A stretch of DNA of 64,000 nucleotides from Epiperipatus broadwayi (taxonomy: Eukaryota; Onychophora; Udeonychophora; Euonychophora; Peripatidae). The notes under the pieces were generated by a model. The model saw nothing but the letters and a program-made list of their open reading frames with translations, was not told the origin of the DNA and did not search any database. The stretch's first letter is position 1; each line of letters opens with the position of its first letter. The position numbers were made by a program, and so were the translations under genes. Positions 1 to 12,621 of the stretch are shown piece after piece. The stretch spans positions 498,001-562,000 of the forward strand of contig JAQFVV010012509.1 in NCBI GenBank assembly GCA_028023455.1, written 5' to 3'.

Positions 1-372
1 AAACTAAAAGTAAATAAGCTCAGAAAGGCAATAATGAAATCTAATATTTTACTCAAAATTGAAAAGTGTGAAGCCTTATATACATGGTTATTTCAACTTG
101 TTGTAACATTTTTTATTTCAGTTCAATGGTATTTATCAAGTGTTTTTTCATTCAAAACATTTTATTCGAAGTCTTTTTTAAAATACCATTTGCAGAATTA
201 CTAATAATCAAATTATGTGTCTTAAATATAAGGAAGAAATGACTTCCTTCACATAAAATACTTCATAGAAAAAATATAATGGTGAAACAAATAATACTTT
301 TTTCCCTTGAAAATATACCCATCTAAGACAATATTTTAAAACAAAAATAAGTAATTTTTTTAGTCTAGAAAT
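1..372. other. AT-rich stretch, no gene seen
   Basis: Very AT-rich sequence with short homopolymers. No coding signal, RNA gene or repeat structure that I can support. Confidence 0.6.
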
Positions 373-1310
373 AAAAGGATAAATTAATTAAATTGAAAGC
401 TAGGTTTTACATGGCATTAGTTTTACCTGTCTTTTATATGAAACTTTTTTTTTTTACTGGAATTTCATTTTGAATTTTTTTAAAACCTTAATCAGTTTTC
501 AAATTCTATTTTTATGTTATTAAAATTATTACATTATACACACCTAGAAGAATTCTTTTATAAAAATATATACAACATTTTTACTGCTAAAGAGTTAGTA
601 AATTAAATTGAAAGTTAAGTTTAAATGACCACCATTTTTGTTTGTCTTTTATTTTGAAACGTTTTTTTACTGGAATTTCATTTTGAATTTTTTTTAACAT
701 CAAGCATTATAAGTTTTCAAATTTTATTTTTGTAGAACACAGCTAAAATTATTATACTATACACTTCTAGAATACTTTTAAAGAAAACTACATACAATAT
801 TTTTATCATTACAGATTAAAAAAAGAAGCAAATTAAATTAATAACTAAGACTTAGATTTCTGCAGTTTTACAAGGTCTTTTATTAGTTATATGCAACTTG
901 GAAAATGCTTTTTTTTTTTAAAAAAAAGTATAACATTTTACTGTTAGTTTTTGGCTTTTTTTTTTTTTTTAACATTAATCCATTTTAAAATTCTGTTTTA
1001 CAGTTTATGACAGAAATTATTATAGTGCTAGAAAAATTTATATATAGTACAACAATTTTTACTGATAGAAATAGAAAGAAGTGAACTGAATTGATAACTA
1101 AGTTTATACATAGCAAAGTTATATGTTATTTTAGTGTTCATTGTAAGTTTTTGCACCTGTTGCATAATCATAACTTACAACAAAAAAGTGATTTATTAAT
1201 TATTCACTTGAAAAGTTTTTATTGCAACACACCTCAATATATATATATCTTCATGTTATTAGTAAAGTCATTTGTTCAGAAAAGCTAGAAAACCAAATAT
1301 GCTATATTAA
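373..1310. repeat. Diverged tandem repeat, ~215-255 bp period, about four units
   Basis: The phrase 'aaattgaaag' or a variant (aaattaataac, gaattgataac) recurs near 391, 606, 833 and 1088. Each time it is followed by a similar run: a 'cttttat' segment, a T-rich tract, 'actggaatttcatttt', 'aaattattat' and 'caacatttttact'. Units have drifted and differ in length, mostly in their T tracts. A short ORF near 1091-1288 lies in the last unit and is not considered a gene. Satellite-like local amplification is the simplest reading. Confidence 0.7.
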
Positions 1311-2284
1311 TAGTATTGTATTTGCATTGTATTTTAGTTTAGGAATTTTAAATTGTAAAAGAAATGACTAATGATAGTAGCATATGTATGTGTAATTACG
1401 TTATAACTTCATACTCACTAGATGGCGATAGTAGTATTAAGTGATTGCAACTTAGTCTCTCAATGCATTTAGTTTTAACAGTTTTTTACTTTAAAATTTA
1501 TTCAAAACAGATTGGTTTAACTAACAGGTCTTAATGTAAGCTTTCTTAAGAAGTTTTTATTCAAAAACTACTTAAAATATTTACAACATTGTCAAAATAT
1601 TTATGGAAGTAAATATTTCTCTAGCCAGTAAATATATTTAAATTCAGAGTAAATTTCTTTATAATAAGGTAATAGTAACTTAAATCCTATACACTTTAAA
1701 GAAATTAAAAAATCCCCAATATAAATTATTCATTAAATAAACCTTCTGGTCAATAGAAAAGCTATAGGAAAACACTAAAATCAAATCTACTATTAAGAAA
1801 TCGATGTCTGCCCTAGGAATTAATTCCAATACACAAACCAGGAATAATCAACGGCTAGGCAACTGCTCTTAAAAATAGCATAGATATTAAATCCTATTTT
1901 AAAATGATGAAAAACTAAATAACAATGTCTCATGTCATTTAACGAATAAATATTACCAGTGAAAGATATTCAGGAATATATTGAAAATACTTCCTATCCA
2001 ATAAATTTGGAAATCTTTCACGAATAAATATTACAAAATTCTATAATTAAAAAACTTTAATTTTTTAACAATAATGAATATAAATACATATTATGAACTT
2101 CCCTATAAATACATTATAGTAACTATAAGAGACAATAAATTATGGAGCATGATTTATAAAATCTTAGACTATTCACACAACAGATACTTAATTTTAGAAT
2201 TGGATAATAATATATAGAAGAATATATATATTAGACATGTTCACTTTTTAAATAACAAAATTATTTGTGTAGTAGATTTAGTAA
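1311..2284. other. No gene seen
   Basis: AT-rich sequence without a supportable ORF, RNA gene or recognised repeat. Confidence 0.5.
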
Positions 2285-3020
2285 TAACTGAAACACAGGC
2301 TTATTATATACCCGTGTCTATATATGTAATATATAGGGTATATGAGCACAGACTTTCACACCGCCCACTACTCTCCACTCTATCTCATAACACTGATACT
2401 TAAACACATATATGTTGAAAAGATAAATAATCACCAATATACATATTTCATGCTAAACCAGCAATCATCAGTTGGTCCAGATTACCACCTCTACACATAT
2501 GCTATAAATGCTCAGTTATATATTAAGATAGCCAATCTTCATATTTTAACCGACAGGCTTCAATCTACTCTACACTCCAACTCTTCAACTGGCCATCCAA
2601 TTGAAAATCTGATGATGGAATGCTCAAAGGTCATCCTGAGATCGAGATTGTTGTCACACCCATGTTGACCATAGGTTAATCTGACCCCAAATGTATAGGA
2701 CATAATCCATTTAATATATATACAAGGGATGGACAGTCATCTCTACTATGTAATAACTGAAACACAGGCTTATTATATACCTGTGTCTATATATATATAA
2801 GGTATATGAGCACAGACTTTCACATCGCCCACTACTCTCCACTCTATCTCATAACACTGATACACTTAAACACATATATGTTGAAAAGATAAATAATCAC
2901 CAATATACGTACTTCATGCTAAACTAGCAATCATCAATTGGTCCAGATTGCCATCTCTACACGTATATGCTATAAATGTTCAGATATATATTAAGATAGC
3001 CAATCTTCATACTTTAATAT
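2285..3020 (+). repeat. Repeat unit 'B' duplicated in direct orientation, ~470 bp apart
   Basis: The segment 2285-2550 recurs at about 2750-3020 with small changes. Both open with 'gtaataactgaaacacaggc', followed by 'gagcacagactttcac', a run of 'cactactctccactctatct', and 'agatagccaatcttcat'. Between the copies lies 'aatctgatgatggaatgc' with a conserved flank. That linker reappears reversed at 38230-38400, and the first part reappears reversed at 49335-49520, so this is a dispersed family. No protein coding capacity is convincing; an ORF across 2342-2668 just reads through the repeat. Family unknown. Confidence 0.75.
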
Positions 3021-3820
3021 TTTTATAAAAAATACCCATAAGTAAACATAAGTTGTCCCCCCCCCCCTTTTTACTCTCTCTATAAAGCAATTCGTCATTT
3101 AAATACAACAACTTTGCATACAACAAATATTTCTCAATTTAATCATCACTTTCAAAGCATTTCCCAGCAGATCTTTCTCTTCAAATCAAAGAAATAATAT
3201 TAAAGATTGTCCAGAAAGAATTTCTAAACTTTGAAGTTTTAGAAACAAAGCTCACTAATATTCTAAAACATTTAATTTTCAAAACCAGCTTGCAGAAACA
3301 AAACAAATCAACATAAAAATATTGCAATATGCAAAAGCCATTAATAATTCTACTACATAACTTATATAATTAAATCATTTATCTAAAGATTACTCAACAG
3401 AATAAATATTCATACAAATAATAAATATCAAATGAGTCAGATTTGGGCAACACGCAAAATCAATAAGAAGACAATATTTTCTCAGATAAAACTCCATATT
3501 TTCTAAACGTTATAAAGAAAAAAAAATAGAATTGAAAAAAAAATCATTATGCCAACTGATACACAAACAATTCTAACAAATATCAAAGGAAAAAATCAAG
3601 CTCCTCAAACTACAAATATTACACCGAACAACAAATCTTTATAATGGCAAGACAATCTCAACATAATACAGACTTATTACCAAAATAAAAATCACTAATT
3701 TCATCAAGAATTGACCCTGCAAGAAAACATGCTAGAAAATAAAATCCAAATGTTTCATAACAAAACTAATATTTTCCAAGTGATATCTCTGAAGAGATAT
3801 CTTGAGAATAACCATTCTAA
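3021..3820. other. No gene seen; short poly-C tract
   Basis: AT-rich unique-looking sequence with a run of about nine C near 3057-3067. Nothing else supportable. Confidence 0.5.
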
Positions 3821-4510
3821 TAAACTAAAGATCAGCTTTTCAAGCTAATGCACATGTGCTTTATGAATCTTAATAATAAATTAATTCTTTCATTTCCAAC
3901 ACAAGATAAAGTCTTTGCGAAAGAATAGAATGAATCCACCTATTCTTTCGACCCAAATGCTTAAGTATGGGCAAATCTTAAACACTGGAAATGAAAGTGT
4001 AAAGATAAACCAATCACTTTAAATTACTTTTTACCATGTCTGAATGAATGACACCTACAAAATTTTCTAGAATTCATTTATTATTAAGATTCATAAAGTG
4101 CATGTGCATTAGCTTGAAAAGCTGATCTTTAGTTTATTACAATTCATAAACATCGTGCTATATAAAATAAATATCTCATTTACTTATGTTTAGTTTCATT
4201 TAAGAATGACGTGTCATAAATTCTAGAAAATTTCGTAGGGGGCATTCATTCAGACATGGTAAAAAGTAATTTAAAGTGATTGGTTTATTTTCACGCTTTC
4301 ATTTCCAGTGCTTAAGATTTGCCCATACTTAAGCGTTTGGGTTGAAAGAATAGGTGGATTCATTCTATTCTTTTGCAAAGATTTTATCTTGTGTTGGAAA
4401 TGAAAGTATTCATTTATTATTAAGATTCATAAAGCGCATGTGCATTAGCTTGAAAAGCTAATCTTTAGTTTATTACAATTTATAAACATGGCTCTACATA
4501 AAATAAATAT
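3821..4510. repeat. Palindromic repeat family 'P', copy 1
   Basis: An end unit (E) containing 'gcattagcttgaaaagct' and 'ctttagtttattacaatt' appears forward at about 4074-4175 and 4400-4510 and reversed at 3821-3890. A middle unit (B) with 'tttccaacacaagataaa' runs 3885-4075 and returns reversed at about 4213-4405. The order is E', B, E, spacer, B', E. A second member is at 46360-46778 and an E fragment at 30105-30166. No ORF. The folded-back layout suggests a foldback/MITE-like or Penelope-like terminal arrangement; which one is undecided. Confidence 0.8.
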
Positions 4511-5382
4511 CTCAATAACCATTCTAGTAAATCCTTATTATTATTATTTTTTGCAAGTAATCCTAAGTTTATTTGATTCATTTTTTTTTCTATATTTTAC
4601 CTCACATAGACATTTCATTATGCCTTATGCAAGCTAAACATTACAGAAATAAATGATACATTTTTAGGGAATTAAAATCTAAAGAACCACAAACTTGATA
4701 AAGTAGTTTAAACCTCATAACAGCATTCTCACATGAAATGAAGTTTACAAAAAGATAATACAATTAATCCAAATGTTTTTACCCTATTTAATGTTGCAGA
4801 CACCTATTTTCCTATTGCAAATTTTATGTATCTGGAGTGGAATACTTATGAATAAAAGTTTATTTTATTGATTTATGACAATTTATTTGAATCAACATAT
4901 GACTAAACCATGTTCCTTCACATTTAACATCATAAATATTTATCTAGATTAAAAAAACAGTATTAATTTATCAACCCATTAACAACTTCAACACTGTACT
5001 ATCCACTAATCTTTACACAACAATAGTAATAGGAGACTTAGTATCTCTTAGTCTATATCTGTCTAACCATACTAGTAGGAGATTCAATATATTTTATTCC
5101 ATATTTGTAAGCAAATATTCACATTTTCTAAACAAAATACCCATGAATATTTACTTTTCTTACTCTCTAAGTATCTCTTCCACAGTAAATATTATTTATT
5201 TCTTACTGATCCCTTTTACTCTCCTTCATTACCTTTTCAATTAAATTCTCATTAATATCTGTCTCTTTCTGATTGACATGAACTAAATTAATCATTTGCA
5301 TTAGATTTTCATTTTCAAGTCATACATTAAAATTTAAATGGAATTCTCTTTAAAACATCAATACTGAGACAATTTATGTTTT
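4511..5382. other. No gene seen
   Basis: AT-rich sequence with no supportable feature. Confidence 0.5.
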
Positions 5383-5660
5383 CCTGAAGGTTAGTGAAGA
5401 TGGTGTTCTAGTTGTATTTTTATATTGGACTATTTTCATCATCTAATATGCGTATTGAATGTCTTTAGAAAAATTTAACTTTATTTAAATATTCCAAATA
5501 CATTCAACTGTTAGTAATAGCATATCAAACAGGTTAGTATATGCACAATATTTTGAGAGATTATTCTCCCCTCTTCTTCGGGTATTGCTGGGATGACCAG
5601 TGACAGTACTAGCATGGGATTCAAACCTGGACTCTTAGATTCTTGAGTATTGAATTTGAA
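5383..5660 (-). mobile_element. Solo 3' terminal region of a PLE-A Penelope-like element
   Basis: On the minus strand this matches, piece by piece, the region downstream of the GIY-YIG relics at 11.5, 12.1 and 50.5 kb: 'attcaatactcaagaatct', a B-box-like 'ggtttgaatccc', 'actgtcactggtca', a small hairpin, 'aacctgtttgat', 'aacagttgaatgtatttgg' and an end around 'aacaccatcttcactaac'. Coding sequence is absent here, so it is a solo tail or a very short 5'-truncated insertion. Confidence 0.75.
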
Positions 5661-6680
5661 AGTAACGTTTGATTAGTTTTTCTATTAGTTCATCCTGGTC
5701 CACATAATAGCCATTTTGAAATTTATCGATTAGTTTTCTATACAGTTTATTGCCTTGGTAAAGGCTTAGGTCGAAAGCACTAGGCATTTATAATATTATT
5801 TATTTGTTAATATTATTGCCTCTGTCATTTAACAACAGCCTACTATTTTTATTATTATATGCAAGAAAGGCAAATATTTAAAGGTTTTAAAAAAATCATG
5901 GTTTTATTTAAGCTTTAATATAGTACAAGTTATTTGTATTTAATAATATAGTTGAATCCATATTTTAAAATGTTCTCAACATTTAGTATTAAGCATGTAG
6001 AATAACTCAAATACTATGATAAAAATAATATATATTATGATTCTAATTTATTTGTGCATATAAAAATTATTGTTAGCATATAAAATTAATTTTATGCTTT
6101 ACAAAATAAAGTGCATTAAGTTTGGTCTGATTAATTTGTTTTATTAAATTATTTTTGACCATTTTTCATCAGATTAGGTGCAGTATTTAATTTTATTTTC
6201 TTAAACGCATCCTTACAATTTTTCGAAAAATCATAAAACAATTTAAAATCTTGGGTTTTATCTGCTTAATCTTGTTTTGTTCAGTTAATTTGCTTTGATT
6301 AAATTAATTTTGGCTAGTCAAATTGTATTGAAAATTGATTATGTTTAACATTTGAAGCTATGTTTAATCTAATTAATTTTTGTTTTTCCTAAAACTAATT
6401 TTTAAATGGCAGTATTTTTTCTTACAAGAAACATGATACTAAATAAAGGCATTATTCAATATTATAATGTGAAAATCGAATGTTTCTCTACCATACCGCA
6501 AAAAAAAAAAAAAAAAAAATGGAAAGCAAAAAAATAGATTTAACAGATTGCAGATAAGAATCAATTTCTATTAAAATATGACGGCATTAAGAAAAAGACC
6601 TGGGCCAACTGAAAAATGCTGATTTTTCCAGATATCTATCTTGAGAATCATTGCTTTTGTCATATATCTTTATTTATATG
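5661..6680. other. No gene seen
   Basis: AT-rich sequence with a poly-A tract near 6499-6518. No supportable gene. Confidence 0.5.
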
Positions 6681-7920
6681 TTTTAAATATATCATCATCA
6701 TCCATGTGATTTCACCTTTTGATGATGGGCAATAATATACTTCATCTTTTCTGCATGCTTCCAATATTGTTAATTCTGTTCATTCCATGACAGTCTTGAT
6801 CATCCTATTCTCAAATTTTAATCATTATATCTTTTTCCAGTGAGTTTGCCTGTTTTTCAACTTGTCCAAAACAACATAGTTTTCTTTGCTTTTTCATTTT
6901 CAACAGTTGTCTTTCTGCATTTGCCCCAATTAAAATCTGTTCACTAGTTCTCAGCCATTCAAGACACCCCGAGCTTCATTTGATAATATTTCATTTCAAA
7001 AACCTCAATTTTTGACCTCCCTCATTTCCTTAAGGTCCATGACTTGCATCCAATACAATAAATAATATTAAAATCTAGTAGTCTTGCTTTGTTCACATAC
7101 TTATACCTCTACTGTCAATTCCAACAATAATCAATGCATTTATCTCTGCATGATATTTTCCATCTTTGTATAGCTAATCTGAAATTTATATAAACAAATT
7201 CTAAAATCTGTTTCAGTCAAATATCCATTATTGTCATTTTTACTATGTCTCTAGTTAATCGTATTATCTTTACCTTGCTTATATTTAGACTTAGTCCATA
7301 TTCTTCATCTGTTCTTATTAATCAATCTATAAAATCCTATAGTTCTTTCTCTGCTGTTCAAATATCTCACATCACATATTTATCTTCATCCAATACAAAA
7401 TCCTTCTTGAAAATCATAAGTCTCCCTCATACCAACTCTTCTATAAAACTGAATAAGTATAGTGACATCACATAGCTATCTTTTACCCATATAACCATTT
7501 GAAACTAACCTGATTTTGTTTATACTACTCTCATTATGGTCTTTTGGTTTTTATATAAGAAAGGTTCCATATTAAAAATTGCTAACCAAGCTTGTCTTGA
7601 CATTTACAATCAAAAGCCTTCTAATAATCAATAATCAGAGAGTGGCTGTTAGAATTGTCAAGCTTTATTGAAAATGGTGTTTAAATAGGTTACACAAGCT
7701 CATGTTTTTAGTTATGGTTTAAAAACAACCTGTTCTTTTGCTAATTTCCATTTCATCTTTTGTATTTTATCCACCCCCATCTTCATTTTATCATGATAGC
7801 ATGCAAAATAAAGGTTATTGTCCTGTAATTATCACATAAATTGAGATCAGTCTTTCTTTGATAGGAGCACTAATGTTGCTACAACCAATCCTAAGGATAA
7901 ACTCAATCCCCCCACACATC
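6681..7920 (-). pseudogene. Decayed LINE reverse transcriptase ORF (RTE/jockey-like), 3' half
   Basis: Read on the minus strand, short coding-like stretches appear in changing frames with many stops. One (around 6840-6900) resembles the 'GHVxR...SLEKDI' zone after the RT palm. Another (around 6730-6800) resembles the 'W(M/I)D.I' C-terminal zone of RTE-like proteins. Upstream text at 7240-7440 and 7740-7890 keeps the layout expected for the RT core, but catalytic motifs are no longer readable. It is clearly different from the abundant RTE copy at 39.6 kb. The plus-strand ORF 7245-7475 and minus ORF 7903-8103 are not separate genes. Assignment rests on degraded motifs only. Confidence 0.45.
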
Positions 7921-8149
7921 TAAAAAAAACCTATGTAATCTATTTGCAATGGAGACTTTCCCCTTTCTTGAATAACTCTGCTGGTATCTCAGTGATTTAC
8001 TAATAGCAGTTGTTGATATGATTCTTATTAATTGCGAGTTTAATGATTTACATTCTGCAATCGTTGTATAAAATACTATTGTGTCATTTTTGTATGTTTT
8101 CACAAAACTCTCTACTGACTGACTATCTGCTATGTAAGTGTCATCACTC

Positions 8150-8350
8150 CACCAGCTTTATGTTTTATCGTAATTCAAATCTAACTTGAAACTTTGCGTG
8201 CGAATAAAATATACTTGTAAAATAATATAGGCACTATTTCACCTGAACGCAAAGCTACTTTATACTTAAAACAAAATAAAATTATATTATTCTGCAAGCG
8301 CTTTCAAGAGACGTGCTCTCATCTTCATAGCTCTAAGTGAATTAATTTAT
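8150..8350 (-). repeat. PLE-type terminal fragment with 'TGAAAGCGCTT' hairpin motif
   Basis: On the minus strand (8295-8333) 'agctatgaagatgagag' is followed by a short loop, a complementary 'ctct', and 'tgaaagcgctt'. The same arrangement occurs at 51484-51519 in a different context next to PLE-B. Flanks here do not match that copy well, so the shared part may be a conserved terminal motif of a Penelope-like family. It resembles, but does not satisfy, a hammerhead core. Confidence 0.4.
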
Positions 8351-9480
8351 GTTTTATCATAACTAATCTTGGTATAATTTTTTTTCTAATTTATTGTGAT
8401 ATAAAATATCTTCTTAGTGCTATTCCTTCTCTCAAATTCTATATATGTGTATATGCTAATTTGTCTCTTCCACTCTCCTCTGTGCCTTTCCTTTTAAATC
8501 TGCATATTTTTTCATCAATAACTTTCATTGTTTCTTCCTGTTAACCAGACAACCATTTTTGTTTTTCTTTCATCTTCCATGATCACTTATCCAATCTCGA
8601 ACATATTACTTTTTAACTGCTGCTATCATTCTTCTGCATTACTAACTGCATTTAATCAAGCATTCAAAACTATTTTTTAATCTGTAACTATATTCTGATA
8701 ATCCATCACCGATTATATCATCTATATTTACCCTTCATTTTTATATTTATAATTAAAACTGATGGTCTTTAATAGATCTGGATATGTCTTGGATTTCTTA
8801 ATAATCTTTCCCTATTTCTATCAACTATGGTATGATAAATTTTGTTTCTAGTGAAACAAACTGTTGTAAATGTTGTGAAAACTTTGTTTTTGAGAGAAGC
8901 AAATGATTTATATTGCAGAATTTACCAGATTTTATCCAGTTTTGTTATGTGACTACAGTTTGAACTCCAATAAATATGCCTCTATTTTTCTATTTCTGAT
9001 AAAATAATTGTTGCACATTTTTATATGTTACCTCTGAAAAAGGTGTATAACATTATATGATTACCAGATCCATTAATTCTTTTATTTATTGAATCATATT
9101 TTATCAATACTTCATTATATCTCTTGTGTATTTACATGCCCATACTGAGATGATCATTCATTATTCCCAGACATTCAATGTTCGAATAATATAACAATTT
9201 GACCATCCATCATACTATAATTTCCAATCAATATACTTTTTATTTCTACAAAACTACAAATATTCAATCATTTCCAGTTGATGATTTCAACTTCAATCTA
9301 TCAATCCTTCTAATACCTCTAACATTCCATGTAATAATTCTCTTATTTTTATTCCCAGTCTATTACTCCTATCTATATTTATCTGTTCTTGTATTAAATC
9401 TTATATCACACTTTGTTTTCCAAGAAAAAAATTTTTGAACTTACTCCTTCTATTCAATGGATAATGTGATTCTTGATTAT
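8351..9480 (-). other. Possible decayed LINE 5' half; no intact gene
   Basis: Lies upstream, in minus-strand sense, of the LINE relic at 6681-7920 and contains pyrimidine-rich plus-strand text of the type seen opposite LINE coding sequence. I cannot identify endonuclease motifs with confidence. The plus-strand ORF 9199-9438 (79 codons, hydrophobic) shows no family resemblance. Confidence 0.25.
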
Positions 9481-11009
9481 CCAGACAATAAGTTAGTGTG
9501 AACCATCAGTTATTTTTCCTCAGCAATTAAAGACAAAATCTCAGTCATAGTTATTTATTCTCATTGCATTTTGGGAACCTAGTGAGATAAAAGACTACCA
9601 AGTTTTTCCATGTTACAGCTGACTGCATGCCCTCTACTCTCGACAGCTTTAAAAAGAAGCTGTGTATCACCATCTGTTCATCATTTTCACCAAATATTAA
9701 TCTGTCTATTTTGATGATGACTTCATACACTTAAGCATTAACATGTATTGTGACAATGATAAAAAATATCTGGTTAATCCTACACGTGTCTAGGTGTTCT
9801 AGGATATAGTTAGCATCTTAACTAGAAACTACTTGGAGCCACAAATGAGAGGTGAAATAGAAAGGCAGTTGCTAATTCATCATGAAACTAGTTTTTACCA
9901 AACCTTTCAATCAAATCATATAAATTTTCTTACTGGTGTTTCTTGCTTATATTCAGTCCATTTCAATGAGTTTCTGCATTAATACTAATGTTATATTTTT
10001 CAAGTCGATATAGAATATCCTTCTTTCTTATCATAAAATAATTCAAATTGGAGAACTTTCAAATGCATTTATTATGTCAAAAACTTTTTTCCTCAAGGTA
10101 AATGATTGAATTTTTCATTTATATAACTAAATTATTAAGGTTTTATACTGTACTTGAAAAAATATGTACACAGCCAATAATTCAGAACATGTTTATATTT
10201 GAAAATTCACTCTGAGAGAATTAAGGTTTTATTTCTTTTCAATTCATTTCAATGAACATTTATTTAATTAACAATACTCATGTTATAGAATACTCTAATT
10301 CCAAATATGTTAACAATGATTATTTTTGCAGGCAGTGATATAAGTATAATCTTAAACATTACATATTCATGGCAGTAGTAAGTTATTTACATGCTATTAA
10401 AATTAGTAATATTTAATTAACAATATATATTTATTTTCAATGTTTGCTTTATCATTAATTGTAAATAATTTGAGATTGCCTGGTGACTGTGTGAATTGTT
10501 CAAAATGAGAGCTCATCTTGCATTTGATTTGTGAAAAGTTCTACAGATGCATCTGATTTGGTATCACTTTTATCATAAATAATATTTGTGTTATCTGAAT
10601 ACATTAGTACATAAGAAAATATTTCTAAATTATATCAATTTATTAACAGTAAAATAGTGAAAAAAAATTTAATTCTTAGAGATTAGCTGTTTAAATTCAA
10701 ATCTTTTATTGTCATAATAGTCTTATTTCCCATAGGTATCAAATGCTTTTTTACCAACTTTCTCCAGATTTTTATCCCATATATGAAAGATCAGTAATTG
10801 GAAATTAGTTTCACATCATTTTTTAATGTCATTTTTCAAGTTTTGGGGTCTTTTTATTATGTTTGGAATAATATAAAGACAAAAAACTGTAAGTGCAATA
10901 TAAATAGAAATCAGATTTATCTTTAAAACTATTCTTTGATTATTGGCCAAATCAGATGTTCCTGCCAATTGTCAGATATTGTTTTATGATAGATTGGATT
11001 ACTTTGTTT
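9481..11009. other. No gene seen
   Basis: AT-rich sequence without a supportable gene or repeat assignment. Confidence 0.5.
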
Positions 11010-11483
11010 TCTTGAAGGTTTTTATGATGATGTTCTAGTTGTATTTTTATACTGGACTATTTCCATCATCTAATATGTGTATTGAATGTCTTTAGAAAAA
11101 TTTAACTTATATTTAAATATTCCAAATACATTCAACTGTTAGTAATAGTACATCAAACAGGTTAGTATATGCATAACATTTCAAGAGGTATTATCCTCCT
11201 CTTTTCTTCAAGGGTTGCTGGCCTGACCAGTGACAGTATGAGCATGGGATTGAAATCTGGATCCTTAGATTCTTGATTATTGAATTTTAAGGTAATGCTC
11301 TAATCAACTGAGTCATCCTGCCAAAGACAAGTCAGTAAAAATTTCATATACTTATCTATGAGGTTCCTCCTGATTTCTCCACTTTTTCATAAGAGCAAAG
11401 TTGATTAGTGGTTTCTATATATTATGTATAGTCACATTAGATTGGCTTATGGGATTTTTTGTCATTGTCATGTGAGCAGCTTC

Positions 11484-11840
11484 TTAAAATTTTCTTCTTA
11501 ATACCTTTTCTTCTCTATCCAATATTTTTGTATTTTCCCAATTGAACATATATTCATTGGTAAATATATCATCTGCTTCCTTAAACACATCTGTTTTCTC
11601 TCTTCTAATCATCAGTTTATGTTCTTGCAAGTGCTTTTCAATGGGATGACTAGTCTTACCAATATATGTTTTTCCACATTCGCATTGTATTTTATAGATG
11701 CAATATTTCCTTTTCAGCATTTCAAGTTTAGGCTTTGTAGATGTTAGAATTCCTCATAGTGTGGTAAGGCTCTGGAAAGCTGTTCTGATGTTATACTGAT
11801 TGCAGATTTTCCTTAATTTGTCTGCTATTTATGGAATGTA
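11484..11840 (-). pseudogene. PLE-A GIY-YIG endonuclease domain, left copy
   Basis: The open part (11484-11720, 78 codons) starts 'MLKRKYCIYKIQCECGK' then 'TYIGKTSHPIEKHLQEHK', the first half of a GIY-YIG nuclease with the paired cysteines (CxC) typical of Penelope-like C-terminal domains. It continues to 'NEYMFNWENTKILDREE', with a conserved glutamate region. Upstream, to about 11840, the linker 'KLRKICNQYNIRTAF' is readable but interrupted by a stop. In intact Penelope-like proteins this nuclease follows the reverse transcriptase and nicks target DNA. RT is missing, so it is a 5'-truncated, inactive relic. Confidence 0.8.
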
Positions 11841-11889
11841 TACACTCTACTAAAAATGTGCACAGGAAAATACCTAGCCTAGATATCTA

Positions 11890-12500
11890 ATTACAACAGA
11901 AACACAAAACATGGAGTTATACTATCACTATGGAACAGATCAAAAGATGTTTGTTCAGAAACCAGCCATTTGAAAAAATAAAAGATCTATATAGAACAAA
12001 CTCTTATGAAAAATGAGTATCCATCAGCTGTTATTAAGAAAATGTAAAATAGACAATAAAAAGAACCACCAAGAGAAAAGACAATTATTGATACTGTAGT
12101 GTACTCATATATTCCAAAAATAGATAAATTAAGGAAAATCTGCAATCAGTATAACATCAGAACAGCTTTCCGGAGCCATATCATACTATGCGGAATTCTA
12201 ACATCTACAAAGCCTAAACTTGAAATGCTGAAAAGAAAAAACTGCATCTATGAAATACCATGTGAATGTGGAAGAACATAAATTGGTGAGCCCAGTCGTC
12301 CCACTGAAAAGTGTTTCAAGAACATAAACTGATGATTAGAAGAGGAAAAAACATGTGTCTAAGGTAGCAGACCATATATGTACCAGAGAACATATGTTCA
12401 ATTGGGAAAATACAAAAATATTGGATAAAGAAGAAAAGGTACAAAGAAAAAAAAATTTAAAGAAGATGCTCGCATGACAATGGCAAAAAATCCCATAAGC
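11890..12500 (+). pseudogene. PLE-A RT C-terminus and GIY-YIG relic, right copy
   Basis: An open stretch 12099-12281 reads 'SYIPKIDKLRKICNQY', then 'MLKRKNCIYEIPCECGRT', and hits a stop exactly where the left copy has 'YIGKTS'. Coding resemblance resumes after the stop ('HRLMIRR'-like text, 'MFNWENTKI' near 12390) with frame changes. Further upstream, 11890-12090 gives RT C-terminal-like text ('KIKDLYRTNSYEK') with stops. It has more 5' sequence than the left copy. Several stops and indels make it non-functional. The minus-strand ORF 12336-12521 is a shadow. Confidence 0.75.
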
Positions 12501-12621
12501 CAACCTAGTGTGACTATACATAATGAATGGAAACCATTAATCAACTTTGATCTTAGGGAAAAAGTGAAGAAATCAGGAGGAACCTCATAGATAAGTATAT
12601 GAAATTTCTACTGACTGTTGC

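Noticed and set aside
2555-2660. Canonical hammerhead in repeat B
   Set aside because: CTGATGA is present, but no second GAAA box at a compatible distance and stem II does not close.
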